Positions 1-8,483 of a stretch of 64,000 nucleotides of DNA are shown piece by piece (within the stretch, counting starts at the first letter, position 1; each line of letters begins with the position of its first letter). The position numbers were made by a program, and so were the translations under genes. Below the pieces are notes generated by a model, which saw only the letters and a program-made list of their open reading frames with translations, searched no databases and was not told where the DNA came from. Origin of the DNA: Marinobacter litoralis (GTDB lineage: Bacteria > Pseudomonadota > Gammaproteobacteria > Pseudomonadales > Oleiphilaceae); NCBI RefSeq assembly GCF_003336705.1, contig NZ_QMDL01000001.1:372001-436000 (forward strand). Direction: 5' to 3'.

Positions 1-33
1 AAAGGCATCAATCTGGTAGATCGGAGTTTTCAT
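1..33 (-). CDS. PhzF-family isomerase/epimerase, 5' end only
   Basis: Only the first eleven codons lie in the window; the gene runs off the left edge. Read on the minus strand they give MKTPIYQIDAF, which matches the characteristic start of PhzF-family proteins (phenazine-biosynthesis-like isomerases with a diaminopimelate epimerase fold, whose first strand ends in a D-A-F motif). A weak AGGG ribosome site lies upstream of the ATG at 33. The identification rests on eleven residues, so the family call is plausible rather than secure and the substrate cannot be inferred. It is transcribed in the same direction as the small gene at 66-335 and may be its operon partner. Confidence 0.5.
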   Translation of the reverse strand, partial: MKTPIYQIDAF

Positions 34-65
34 GGTTTGCCCTGTCAAATTGAAATTTGATTCTT

Positions 66-335
66 TCATCCGTTGTTCACCGTGAACCGGTGCACCTCTG
101 ATTCACTGTAGCAATGGATCTCAGGTAGTGGTTTATTGCCCCGAATGATCCAGTGCTCGGGGCCCTGTTGGGTCACACGAAAACCTTTGCGGGCAAGCTT
201 TTGGCAATCCTGTAGTAGGTTGATGCATTCAATATTGCTCGTTTCCGCAAGGCCAAGCACGTCCTTGCGGTTTCGGCGAATCCGTGGATAGTCCGTCTCG
301 AACGATCGAGGTTGTCGTGTAACTGTGTTGCTCAT
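66..335 (-). CDS. small protein of unknown function (89 aa)
   Basis: An 89-residue frame whose ATG is preceded by GGAG at good spacing (GGAGTTTCAGG then ATG), so it is probably translated. I recognise no family. The product is basic in its first 30 residues, has two cysteines (positions 37 and 44), and has no signal peptide or membrane segment. Its stop lies about 30 bases before the PhzF-like ATG, which suggests a two-gene unit. It is divergent from the MocR regulator at 546, so that regulator may control it. Confidence 0.45.
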   Translation of the reverse strand: MSNTVTRQPRSFETDYPRIRRNRKDVLGLAETSNIECINLLQDCQKLARKGFRVTQQGPEHWIIRGNKPLPEIHCYSESEVHRFTVNNG

Positions 336-390
336 CCTGAAACTCCATCTTCGGTGAATCGACTTTTATTGTCTGTGGGGATGGGGTTGC

Positions 391-480
391 GGAACAGATT
401 CAGTTAAGTTGTTAATGAACCGGTACAGTTTTTCGTGAGTGTTATCTGTGCTGCATGAAATTGGTGAATCTGTACTGTCG
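391..480. promoter_or_regulatory. repeated half-sites in the MocR divergent promoter region
   Basis: The space between the minus-strand small gene and the MocR gene holds two near-identical direct repeats, ATCTGTGCTG (444-453) and ATCTGTACTG (468-477), 24 bases apart. Two related elements lie in the opposite orientation: GGTACAGT (422-429) and AACAGAT (393-399). MocR regulators of the PdxR/GabR/TauR group usually sit beside the promoter they control and bind repeated half-sites, so this is a reasonable operator candidate. Binding is inferred, not shown. Confidence 0.4.
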
Positions 481-545
481 GTTATGTCAGATCTTCTGAT
501 CCAATGATCGATATAACGCAGCAATCCATCGGGCGGGGGGCAGTC

Positions 546-1961
546 ATGGGGGCGCTTTATAATCAAGTAGCTGACCAACTACAGGCACTGATCAACGACG
601 GCGTTTATCGGGCGGGTGATCGCTTGCCTGGAGTCAGAGTGCTTAGCCGTCAGTTTGGCGTGAGTATTTCGACCGTGTTGCAAGCCCACCAAACACTGGA
701 AGCTCGAGGTTTTCTTCAGGCCCGGGAACGAAGTGGCTATTTTGTTCGCCTGCCAAGCCACGATGTACCCGAGCCGAGCATGCCTGACCAGCGCACACGC
801 CCGGTGCCTGTTTCGGCGCGGGAAATGGCTTTGGATTTATGTGCAGATGAGAAAAAGCAGATGGTGCCGCTGGCATCTGCCGTTCCTCACCCGGACTTCC
901 TGCCTGTCCGGCAAATACAGCAAAGTACGATCTGGGCAGCCCGAAGGGGGCTGGAAACTTTGGATTATGCCTTTCCGGGAAAAGCGTGTTTCCGGCGTCA
1001 GATTGCTCAGCGCATGGCTACCATCGGAGTGCCTGTGGCCCCGGATGATGTGTTGGCAACAAACGGCGCTCAGGAAGCCATTATTCTGGCGCTTCGAGCG
1101 GTGACACATGCCGGAGATATTGTTGCAGTGGAGTCTCCATCGTTTCCGGGTATTTTGCAGGCTTTAGACGTGGTCGGATTGCGTGTTATCGAAATTCCGG
1201 CTCACCCATCAGAAGGTATGAGTCTCGAAGGGTTGCAGTTAGCGCTAGAGCAGTGGCCCCTGAAAGCGTGTGTGGTGGTGCCCAACCACAGTAATCCTAT
1301 GGGTGCCAGAATGAGCGACGAACGCAAGCTGCAGCTTGTCTCCATGCTGGATGCTGCTGGCGTGCCATTGATCGAGGACGACATCTATGGCGACCTCTAC
1401 CACACCGGTGAGCGACCGCGCCCGGCAAAAGCCTTTGATCGCTCTGGTAATGTTATTTATTGCAGTTCATTTTCTAAGACAGTGTCGCCTGGTCTTCGCT
1501 TGGGGTGGATGATTCCCGGGCGCTATATGGCTGGTGTTCGGCAACACAAGTATTTTGTCAATTTAGCCACTTCGAGCTTGCCTCAATTAGCGATGGCTCA
1601 TTTTCTTGAGCAGGGCGGCTACGATCGATATCTGCGCCAAGCGCGCCAGAACTATGGGGAAGTCATAGAGCGGCTTCGTTCGGCAGTAGCCCTATCGTTT
1701 CCGGCAGGCACAGCCGTGAGTAAACCCTCTGGCGGTTTTGTGCTATGGATTCAGATGCCAGACTGCATCTCGGGCACCGAGGTGTATCAGCGAGCTCGCC
1801 AAGAAGGCATAAACGTCGCCCCCGGGTTAATGTTTTCAACAACAAATAAGTTTGAAAACTGCCTTCGGTTGAACGCTGCAAACCCATGGACTGACCGTAT
1901 CGAAACCGCGGTTATACGTTTAGGTGCGCTTGCCCATGACGCATCGAACCGGGCTAGCTAG
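546..1961 (+). CDS. MocR-type regulator (GntR HTH fused to aminotransferase-like domain)
   Basis: 471 residues. The first ~70 form a GntR winged helix (LYNQVADQLQ... with the S-V-S-I-S-T-V-L-Q recognition helix). The remainder is a fold-type I PLP aminotransferase-like domain with the motif N-P-M-G and the PLP lysine at about residue 311 in SSFSKTVSPGLRLGW. These proteins use PLP or its adducts as the effector sensed on DNA. I chose the ATG at 546 because a G-rich site (GGGCGGGGGG) precedes it; an upstream in-frame ATG at 504 has no ribosome site. It is divergent from the small gene at 66-335. Its last codons lie in a palindrome shared with the convergent response regulator. The regulated pathway cannot be told from sequence. 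Confidence 0.85.
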   Translation: MGALYNQVADQLQALINDGVYRAGDRLPGVRVLSRQFGVSISTVLQAHQTLEARGFLQARERSGYFVRLPSHDVPEPSMPDQRTRPVPVSAREMALDLCADEKKQMVPLASAVPHPDFLPVRQIQQSTIWAARRGLETLDYAFPGKACFRRQIAQRMATIGVPVAPDDVLATNGAQEAIILALRAVTHAGDIVAVESPSFPGILQALDVVGLRVIEIPAHPSEGMSLEGLQLALEQWPLKACVVVPNHSNPMGARMSDERKLQLVSMLDAAGVPLIEDDIYGDLYHTGERPRPAKAFDRSGNVIYCSSFSKTVSPGLRLGWMIPGRYMAGVRQHKYFVNLATSSLPQLAMAHFLEQGGYDRYLRQARQNYGEVIERLRSAVALSFPAGTAVSKPSGGFVLWIQMPDCISGTEVYQRARQEGINVAPGLMFSTTNKFENCLRLNAANPWTDRIETAVIRLGALAHDASNRAS

Positions 1962-1965
1962 CCCG
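1950..1965. repeat. 16-bp perfect palindrome shared by two convergent stop codons
   Basis: CGGGCTAGCTAGCCCG reads identically on both strands. The MocR gene and the convergent response regulator both end inside it, overlap by 8 bases, and therefore both encode a C-terminal Arg-Ala-Ser followed by TAG. It has no loop or T tract, so it is not a typical intrinsic terminator. Confidence 0.8.
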
Positions 1966-2604
1966 TAAATCTTCCGGATTCAACAGTCCGGCCGCGATGG
2001 CGATACCCGTTACGTCTGGCAGCCTGTCGGCGCCAAGGCGTTTCATCACCCGTGCACGATACAGGTCGATGGTTTTCACGCTGACCCCAAGCTGTTCGGC
2101 AATTTCCCGACTGGTGTAGCCCTGCGCCAGCGGCAGGAAGACATCTCGCTCGCGGCGGGTGAGGGTGCTGATGAGCGCTTCTGCATGGTGGCTGACGGTG
2201 ACTTCATTCTTTGGTGTGTTCGGGGTCTGCATCGCTTGTTGAATGCTGTCCAGCAGCAGCTGCTCATTGAAAGGCTTCTCGATAAAGTCGAACGCGCCGG
2301 ATTTGAAAGCCCGAACAACGATGGGAACGTCTGCGTGTCCCGAAACAAAGATAATCGGAACATCAATGTCGCGTTTTTGTAGCTCTTCCTGAACATTCAG
2401 GCCACCAAGCCCGGGCATACGGATATCCAGCACTACGCAGTCCGGGCGGCTATCGTTCACGTCGTTCAGGAACTGTCGGCCATCACTGTACGCTTTCACC
2501 TCAAGCCCTACGGATTCAAGTAGCCACTGAGTGGATTCCAGCATGCCTGCATCATCGTCTACGACGTACACGGTGTTGGTTGTAGAAGAAGCGATATCAG
2601 GCAT
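1954..2604 (-). CDS. FixJ-family response regulator (REC + LuxR-type HTH)
   Basis: 216 residues. Receiver domain: acidic pocket D16-D17-D18, phosphoacceptor D60 in VVLDIRMPG, and the conserved K in FIEKPF. A LuxR/NarL-type helix-turn-helix follows at about 145-200 (TRRERDVFLPLAQGYTSREIAEQLGVSVKTID, given here only as its start and end). The start overlaps the end of the sensor kinase gene by 8 bases, so the two are translationally coupled partners. The target is unknown; the nearest likely targets are the divergent acyl-CoA ligase and permease. It converges on and overlaps the MocR gene. Confidence 0.88.
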   Translation of the reverse strand: MPDIASSTTNTVYVVDDDAGMLESTQWLLESVGLEVKAYSDGRQFLNDVNDSRPDCVVLDIRMPGLGGLNVQEELQKRDIDVPIIFVSGHADVPIVVRAFKSGAFDFIEKPFNEQLLLDSIQQAMQTPNTPKNEVTVSHHAEALISTLTRRERDVFLPLAQGYTSREIAEQLGVSVKTIDLYRARVMKRLGADRLPDVTGIAIAAGLLNPEDLRAS

Positions 2605-4093
2605 CTAAAGGCTCCGGGTTGTGTGTTGCGTTGGTGCTGTGAGTGTTCGGAAAACGGCAGATCAGTGACAGTCCGCCAGTCTCTGCGGGTGAGGCATCCA
2701 GAAATCCGCCAAAGCCCTCAATAATAGAACGGCTCATGGAAAGCCCCAAGCCAAGCCCTTTGGGCTTGCTGGTATAAAACGGCTGGAACATCTGCCGTAC
2801 CCCTTCTTCATCGAGACCAGGGCCTTCGTCAGTTACCACGATGAGGGTTTCATTTTGATTGTTGATGAGCGTGCTGACCAGAATTTTTGACGGTTCGGTA
2901 CCATGCCTGATGCGGCTAGCGTCAACATTCGCTTCAATGCCATTTCGAATCAGGTTGATCAGCACCTGCTCCAGCAGAATGGGGTCGGCGGTGACCACCG
3001 GAGCTTCATTGGCAAGTTGTTTGGATATCTTGACGCCGTGTTTGTCAGCTTCCCATTGGCATAGGCGGGTGACTTCGGAAATCACCGTATTGAGGGCCAC
3101 CGGACCCATGCTTTTTTTACCTTTTCGCAAGAACGCACGGAGTCGCTTGATCACCTCAGACGCTCGGTTTGCATGGTGGATGATTTTTTGGAGGCCATCA
3201 TCCACTTTTGATAATTGCTCCGGATGCTGTTCGCGATTTTTCAGAAACCGTTGGCTGGCGCTGGCGAAGTTCACGATGGATGCCAGAGGTTGATTCATCT
3301 CATGGGCAATGCTTGAAGCCAATTCACCAAGGGTGGCCAGTCGCGCAGTGTGAGCCAGTTCGTCGGCTAACAGGCGGTTTTGTTCCTCGGATTCAATCCG
3401 TGCGGTGATATCCCGGGACACGCTGATTACTTCTACTACTGCGCCCGTGTAGGTTTCCCGAATGGCACGGCTGGCAATCTCCAGCCATCGTCGGGCACCG
3501 TTTTTATGGGTGATCTCCAGAGTCATTGTGGCGTAGCCATCGTCCCGAAGTTTCTGCCGGGTTTCTGCGAATAACGCATCCGTTTGCTGTCCGGTAAAAA
3601 TGTCTTGCAGTCGTTGGCCCCGTAACTCTTCCGGCCAATAGCCCAGCAAGCGCCACGATGCAGGCGTTGCATCAATAAACTGGCCGTCCGGGGCGTGCCG
3701 CGAAATCAGATCGGTGGTGTTTTCCGTGATGAGCCGGTAAAGACGGTTTGAACGGGTGGCTTCTTCTTGAGTGCGTATGTCTGTAGTGGCATCCCGGCCA
3801 CGAATCAGAACCTGCTGGGTGTCTGTGTCCGGAATGAAACACCAAAGCAAAATAACATTGCCTATTCTGGACTCAACCTTGTCGATTGTTCGTTCTTGCT
3901 TTAGTGCCGAGTTGATAAGTGCCTCGGCATTGACGGGTAAAACCTCCCCGTAGCTTTCCGAATTTTCGGGCCGGAGAGATTGTGCCGCCGGATTGGATGC
4001 AAGCACTTTTCCCAGAGCATCTACAATGAGAGATGGGCTCGGATCTTGAGAGAGCAATTGCACGAAGCCCTTTTGGGTTGCGGAGCTACTCAT
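2597..4093 (-). CDS. PAS-domain sensor histidine kinase (FixL-like, cytoplasmic)
   Basis: 498 residues without a convincing membrane segment. Two PAS-like regions occupy roughly 10-110 and 120-235, the second ending in the typical ISVSRDIT. A HisKA dimerisation domain follows with the phosphoacceptor H264 in SIAHEMNQPLASI, then a HATPase_c domain with N box (LINLIRNGIEAN), G1 (DEGPGLDEEG) and G2 (KGLGLGLSMS). It is encoded directly before its response regulator with an 8-base overlap. A soluble PAS sensor suggests sensing of an intracellular ligand or redox state; no haem-binding signature can be asserted from the sequence. The divergent acyl-CoA ligase suggests control of acid or alcohol catabolism, by inference. 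Confidence 0.87.
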   Translation of the reverse strand: MSSSATQKGFVQLLSQDPSPSLIVDALGKVLASNPAAQSLRPENSESYGEVLPVNAEALINSALKQERTIDKVESRIGNVILLWCFIPDTDTQQVLIRGRDATTDIRTQEEATRSNRLYRLITENTTDLISRHAPDGQFIDATPASWRLLGYWPEELRGQRLQDIFTGQQTDALFAETRQKLRDDGYATMTLEITHKNGARRWLEIASRAIRETYTGAVVEVISVSRDITARIESEEQNRLLADELAHTARLATLGELASSIAHEMNQPLASIVNFASASQRFLKNREQHPEQLSKVDDGLQKIIHHANRASEVIKRLRAFLRKGKKSMGPVALNTVISEVTRLCQWEADKHGVKISKQLANEAPVVTADPILLEQVLINLIRNGIEANVDASRIRHGTEPSKILVSTLINNQNETLIVVTDEGPGLDEEGVRQMFQPFYTSKPKGLGLGLSMSRSIIEGFGGFLDASPAETGGLSLICRFPNTHSTNATHNPEPLDA

Positions 4094-4119
4094 AGCTATA
4101 GAATATACCCTATAATACG

Positions 4120-4157
4120 ATGGTAGAGTTTCTAGTAATGATTCTGTAATCTACCAT
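4120..4157. promoter_or_regulatory. inverted repeat between sensor kinase and acyl-CoA ligase
   Basis: ATGGTAGA at 4120-4127 is mirrored by TCTACCAT at 4150-4157, an 8-base inverted repeat with a 22-base spacer in an AT-rich divergent promoter region (4094-4239). The position suits an operator for the adjacent LuxR-type response regulator. Function is inferred from position and symmetry only. Confidence 0.4.
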
Positions 4158-4239
4158 TTGACTAATAGAAAGAATAACCAGTCTAACCTTTTCGCCGTAG
4201 ACGAGATAAAAATAACGCCAGAATATGAGGACCACACAC

Positions 4240-5868
4240 ATGACTTCGATCTTTGATGAAGGCCTTGCGCCTCGGGACGCGAATTACGCGGTCCAATCCC
4301 CCATTGATTTCATCGAACGCACAGCCAGCGTTTACCCGAATTATCCTGCCATCATTCATGGCGCTATTCGACGGAACTGGGCAGAAACTTACAGTCGCTG
4401 CCGTCGTTTGGCCTCAGCCCTGAAGGGGCGTGGCATTCATCGGGGCGATACGGTCGCAGTCATGTTGCCGAATATCCCGGCAATGGTGGAGTGTCATTTT
4501 GCCGTGCCGATGATCGGTGCTGTGTTGAACACCCTTAACGTTCGGTTGGATGCTGACGCGATTGGTTTCATGCTGGAGCACGGCGAAGCGAAAGTCGTAA
4601 TTGCGGACCGCGAGTTCGGTCAGGTCATCAAAGATGCCGTTAGTGGATTGAAAGACAAGCCGCTGGTGATCGACGTGGATGACCCCGAGTATGGCGAGGG
4701 TGTGCAGGTTAGTGATCTGGATTACGAAGCGCTTCTGAAGGAAGGAGACCCCGAATTTCAGTGGAGCTTTCCTGCGGACGAATGGGACGCTATCTCGCTC
4801 AATTACACCTCCGGTACCACCGGTAACCCCAAAGGCGTGGTTTATCATCATCGTGGTGCATACGTTAACGCGTTGGGTAATCAGGCGGTTTGGTCTATGG
4901 GTATGCACCCTGTATACCTCTGGACGCTGCCAATGTTCCATTGCAACGGTTGGTGTTTCCCGTGGACCATCACCGCAATGGCCGGTACCCATGTTTGCTT
5001 GCGCCGGGTAGATCCGGAAAAGATTCTTCAGCTGATTCGCGATCACCAGGTTACCCACATGTGCGGTGCACCGATTGTGTTGAACGCACTGCTGAACGCC
5101 TCGCCTGAAGCCAAGGCCGGTATCGATCATGAAGTGAAGTCCATGACTGCCGGTGCGGCGCCCCCCGCTCAGGTAATCGGAGCTATCGAAGAGCTCGGTA
5201 TCCAGGTCACGCACGTATACGGCCTGACTGAAGTGTACGGCCCGGTCACCGTCTGTGCCTGGAAATCCGAATGGGATGAGCTGCCGCTTGATGAGCGTGC
5301 CAAGCTGAAAGCTCGCCAAGGTGTGCGTTACCACACCATGGGCGGAACTATGGTGGGAGATCCCAACACCATGGAGCCGGTACCCAAAGACGGCAAAACC
5401 ATCGGTGAAATCTTCCTGCGCGGTAACACCGTGATGAAAGGCTACCTGAAGAACCCGACAGCGACGGAAGAAGCCTTCCGTGGCGGATGGTTCCATACCG
5501 GCGACTTGGCAGTATGGCACGAAGACGGCTATCTGGAAATCAAGGATCGCCTGAAGGACATCATCATTTCCGGTGGTGAGAATATTTCCACCATCGAGGT
5601 GGAAGACACACTGTACCGCCACCCTGCCATCATGGAAGCCGCCGTTGTTGCGCGGCCAGACGAAAAATGGGGTGAAACGCCTTGTGCCTTCGTCACCCTG
5701 AAGCCAGAAGCGGGTGATGTGTCTGAGGAAGATATCATTGCCTTCTGTCGCGAGCACCTGGCTCGGTTCAAAGTGCCCAAGACTGTCGTCTTTACGGATC
5801 TCCCTAAGACCTCGACCGGTAAAATCCAGAAGTTCGTGCTTCGCGATCAAGCCAAAGAGCTGAACTGA
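4240..5868 (+). CDS. acyl-CoA synthetase (AMP-binding ligase)
   Basis: 542 residues of the ANL superfamily. The AMP-binding P-loop motif YTSGTTGNPKG is at 189-199, the adenylation motif GENIS-x-x-E appears near 450, and the catalytic lysine is K528 in TSTGKIQKF. Length and motifs fit medium-chain fatty acid or short carboxylic acid CoA ligases (AlkK/DmdB-like). The enzyme activates a carboxylic acid with ATP and CoA to an acyl-CoA. I chose ATG 4240 because GAGGA lies 8 bases upstream; the in-frame ATG at 4225 has no ribosome site. The two-component pair diverges from it and a permease gene follows, so uptake and activation of an organic acid under that sensor is a reasonable inference. The substrate is not determinable here. 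Confidence 0.9.
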   Translation: MTSIFDEGLAPRDANYAVQSPIDFIERTASVYPNYPAIIHGAIRRNWAETYSRCRRLASALKGRGIHRGDTVAVMLPNIPAMVECHFAVPMIGAVLNTLNVRLDADAIGFMLEHGEAKVVIADREFGQVIKDAVSGLKDKPLVIDVDDPEYGEGVQVSDLDYEALLKEGDPEFQWSFPADEWDAISLNYTSGTTGNPKGVVYHHRGAYVNALGNQAVWSMGMHPVYLWTLPMFHCNGWCFPWTITAMAGTHVCLRRVDPEKILQLIRDHQVTHMCGAPIVLNALLNASPEAKAGIDHEVKSMTAGAAPPAQVIGAIEELGIQVTHVYGLTEVYGPVTVCAWKSEWDELPLDERAKLKARQGVRYHTMGGTMVGDPNTMEPVPKDGKTIGEIFLRGNTVMKGYLKNPTATEEAFRGGWFHTGDLAVWHEDGYLEIKDRLKDIIISGGENISTIEVEDTLYRHPAIMEAAVVARPDEKWGETPCAFVTLKPEAGDVSEEDIIAFCREHLARFKVPKTVVFTDLPKTSTGKIQKFVLRDQAKELN

Positions 5869-5878
5869 TTAGGCCATA

Positions 5879-5900
5879 GGCTGCGCTGTACGGCGCAGCC
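5879..5900. other. hairpin between ligase and permease genes
   Basis: GGCTGCGC and GCGCAGCC form an 8-bp stem around a 6-nt loop just after the ligase stop. There is no T tract, so it is more likely an mRNA-stabilising or processing hairpin, or a leaky terminator, than a full stop. Confidence 0.45.
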
Positions 5901-5961
5901 AAACCTCAACACAAAAACAACATTGACTGGCCGCCGCTTGAGCGTGCCTGGAGGTACAGTA

Positions 5962-7338
5962 ATGCAACTATTAAAGAGAAAGAACGGCGAAGAGCAGCCG
6001 TATTGGCCAGCCGGCCCTTTTAAAATCCGACTTCCGTTTGTCCACTATCGGTGGGAATTTGCGGAGATGGTGCAGGCTTTGATCATGTTTGTGGTCAGCC
6101 TTGCCATGATTCCTCTACTTGAAAAATATCTGGGTGTCCCTTACGAGGTTGCGCTGGCCTACGTGGTCATCTGTGGCATCGGCTTTATGCTGCCTGCGTT
6201 GTTGGGTGTTCCGCTGGTTCCGGGCTGGATTACCCCGGGTATCCCTGTGGTGTTGTTGTTCCTGTCGGATTACGAACCAGGCCCTGAAGCCATTCAGGCG
6301 TTGTTTGCATTGCAGTTCCTGGTGTTTTTGATCTTTCTGATTTTGGGCGTAACCCGCCTGGGCAGCAAGCTGGTTGAATGGATTCCCCGTTCCATGAAAG
6401 GGGGCATCATTATTGGTGCGGGTATTGCGGCTCTGATGGGCGAAATCGAAGCGGGTGGACGACTGGCGAATACGCCAATCTCACTGATTGTGGGTGGTCT
6501 GGTGTGTCTATACCTGATGTTCTCTGTATCGTTCAAAGGCTTTGTCGATAAGAATGTGCTGGCGCGCAAGATCGCTAACTACGGAATGGTGCCGGGTATG
6601 GTTGTCGCTATTCTGGTTGGCTTCGCCACCGGTGAATACGATGTGCCGGACGTGCAGTGGGGGATTACTAAGCCAGCGTTTGACCAGCTATGGAATTACC
6701 TGCCGTTTACCGTGGGCTTTCCGGATATGAACGTGTTCTTGTACGCCATTCCGACGGCGGTGATCGCTTACGTTATCGCATTTGGCGACATCGTGGTGGG
6801 GCAGTCGCTGATGAGCCGGGTGGATCATTTGCGTAAAGATGAAGACATCGATAACAGCATCGACCGGGCTCACCTTGTGACCGCGCTGCGTAACGGTGGC
6901 CATGCCTTTTTCGCACCATATCCTGGTTTGGCTGGCCCAATCTGGACGGCAGTTACCGCCACCATGGCTGAGCGTTATAAGTACGGCCGCAACGCGATGG
7001 ATTCTATTTACAGTGGTGGCGGTACCTTCTGGATCACCGGTTTCATTGCGCTGTTCGTGCTGCCGTTGGTGAGCTTCTTCCAGCCAGTGTTGCCAATTGC
7101 TCTATCGTTAACCCTGCTGCTGACCGGTTACATCTGTTTGATGGTTGGCCTTGAGCAGCTGGAGAACAACACCGAGCGAGGCATTGCCGGCACCATGGGC
7201 GTAGTGCTTGCGGTGTACGGCGCAGGCTGGGGGCTGGCGACCGGTGCGGTACTGTATTTCCTGATCGAGCGAACGCGGCTGTTAAGCTTTACATCGGACC
7301 CCGAAGCGCCCGGTGCCGAAACCGCCGAAGAACACTGA
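5962..7338 (+). CDS. SLC23/NCS2-like membrane transporter
   Basis: 458 residues with about a dozen hydrophobic segments. The arrangement, including the short non-helical stretches after the third and tenth segments (GVPLVPGWITPGIP and the GQSLMSR region), resembles xanthine/uracil permeases (UraA fold). The substrate is unknown and, from its position behind an acyl-CoA ligase, may be an organic acid rather than a nucleobase. Start chosen at 5962 because GGAGG sits 8 bases upstream (TGGAGGTACAGTA then ATG), whereas the frame's earlier start at 5923 lacks a site. A terminator follows at 7386. Confidence 0.65.
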   Translation: MQLLKRKNGEEQPYWPAGPFKIRLPFVHYRWEFAEMVQALIMFVVSLAMIPLLEKYLGVPYEVALAYVVICGIGFMLPALLGVPLVPGWITPGIPVVLLFLSDYEPGPEAIQALFALQFLVFLIFLILGVTRLGSKLVEWIPRSMKGGIIIGAGIAALMGEIEAGGRLANTPISLIVGGLVCLYLMFSVSFKGFVDKNVLARKIANYGMVPGMVVAILVGFATGEYDVPDVQWGITKPAFDQLWNYLPFTVGFPDMNVFLYAIPTAVIAYVIAFGDIVVGQSLMSRVDHLRKDEDIDNSIDRAHLVTALRNGGHAFFAPYPGLAGPIWTAVTATMAERYKYGRNAMDSIYSGGGTFWITGFIALFVLPLVSFFQPVLPIALSLTLLLTGYICLMVGLEQLENNTERGIAGTMGVVLAVYGAGWGLATGAVLYFLIERTRLLSFTSDPEAPGAETAEEH

Positions 7339-7385
7339 ACCTGACGCCGTTGTTGCAGCGGCGACATCAACCCCTGTGTGTCCTT

Positions 7386-7412
7386 GGGAGGCCTTAGTGC
7401 CTCCCTTTTTTT
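7386..7412 (+). terminator. intrinsic terminator after the permease gene
   Basis: GGGAGGC, a 6-nt loop, GCCTCCC and seven T residues. It closes the ligase-permease unit. Confidence 0.9.
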
Positions 7413-7530
7413 ATTTGGCCCCTTCTGGCGGCTGCAATGTTTTAATACGTGTGTGACACTAACGCCCTGCAAAATAATGATAAGAAAAGGTGTGCCGGTT
7501 TAAGGCCATCTGAATCTGGAGGTGTGTAAT

Positions 7531-8481
7531 ATGCGCGTAGGCCTAATTGTTGATTCGGCATGTGATTTGCCCCACGAATTTGCCACCAAGCATGGCCTTT
7601 TTATCCTGCCGGTCACCGCTATTATCAATGGCGAAACCTACATAGATACTCACGATCCCGTGCTTACTCAACAGTTTTATCAGAGTGGTCTGTTGGAAAA
7701 AGGGCACCATGCCGAAACAGAAGCTTTTTCTGTTGAACAAATACACGATTTGTTTATCGAAAAGATCGTCCCTGAATACGATATCGCCATCTGTGAGACC
7801 GTCACCCGTAGCCGCAGCCAGATTTATCAGAATGCCAGTGATGCCATGCATACGGTCATGGCGAACTACGAAGTGGCCCGCAAGGCCTCCGGTCGAGCCG
7901 GCAAGTTTTCGATGAGGGTCATTGATAGTAAGCAGATTTTTGCGGGGCAAGGGCTGTTAGCGGCTCATACGCTTAAGCTGATTAAGCAGAAAGTCTCAAA
8001 GAATGCCTTAAAGTACGAAGTTGAAACGTTTTCCGACAACATCTTTACCTGCGTTATTCCACGAGATATTCATTACATTCGTGAACGTGCTCGACGTCGA
8101 GGCGATAAAAGTGTCTCGGCTGTGGCTGCATTTTTGGGTAAGGCCTTGAATCTGACACCGGTGATTTTCGGGCAAGGGGTGGAAGGAAAGCCGGTGGCGA
8201 AAACCTTTAACTTCGATATCGCTGTAGAGCGAGTTATGAGTTACGCCGCCAGTCGTGTTGAAGCAGGATTACTGACACCCTATGTGAGCCTGTCTTGCGG
8301 GTTAAGCTGGGATGAAATCGAAGCTTTACCGGGGCTGGATCTCCTTCGTGAAACCTGTGAACGCAACAATGTAGAGTTGTTGCTGTCGCAAATGGGCATC
8401 ACCAGCTCGATTTATGTGGGCCCTGGAAGCATATGTTTGAGCCTGGCAGCCGAACCCCATGAATTCCAGGATTACCAGTAA
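7531..8481 (+). CDS. DegV-family fatty-acid-binding protein
   Basis: 316 residues. The N-terminus MRVGLIVDSACDLP carries the DegV signature (V-D-S-x-x-D-L-P), followed by the typical ILPVTAIINGETYID and later VIDSKQIFAGQG segments. DegV proteins bind a fatty acid; in some bacteria (FakB) they present it to a fatty acid kinase, but no FakA-like gene is visible here. ATG 7531 is preceded by a strong GGAGGT at 7518-7523. The next gene starts two bases after its stop, so the two are coupled. The Lys/Arg-rich IRERARRRGDKS stretch near residue 190 is notable. Confidence 0.8.
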   Translation: MRVGLIVDSACDLPHEFATKHGLFILPVTAIINGETYIDTHDPVLTQQFYQSGLLEKGHHAETEAFSVEQIHDLFIEKIVPEYDIAICETVTRSRSQIYQNASDAMHTVMANYEVARKASGRAGKFSMRVIDSKQIFAGQGLLAAHTLKLIKQKVSKNALKYEVETFSDNIFTCVIPRDIHYIRERARRRGDKSVSAVAAFLGKALNLTPVIFGQGVEGKPVAKTFNFDIAVERVMSYAASRVEAGLLTPYVSLSCGLSWDEIEALPGLDLLRETCERNNVELLLSQMGITSSIYVGPGSICLSLAAEPHEFQDYQ

Positions 8482-8483
8482 CA

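Noticed and set aside
366-578. 70-codon minus-strand frame in the MocR promoter region
   Set aside because: It spans the repeated half-sites and the start of the MocR gene; no ribosome site or family signal was seen.
4414-5850. 478-codon open frame on the minus strand
   Set aside because: It lies wholly inside the acyl-CoA ligase gene, has no recognisable domain and reflects codon bias on the other strand.
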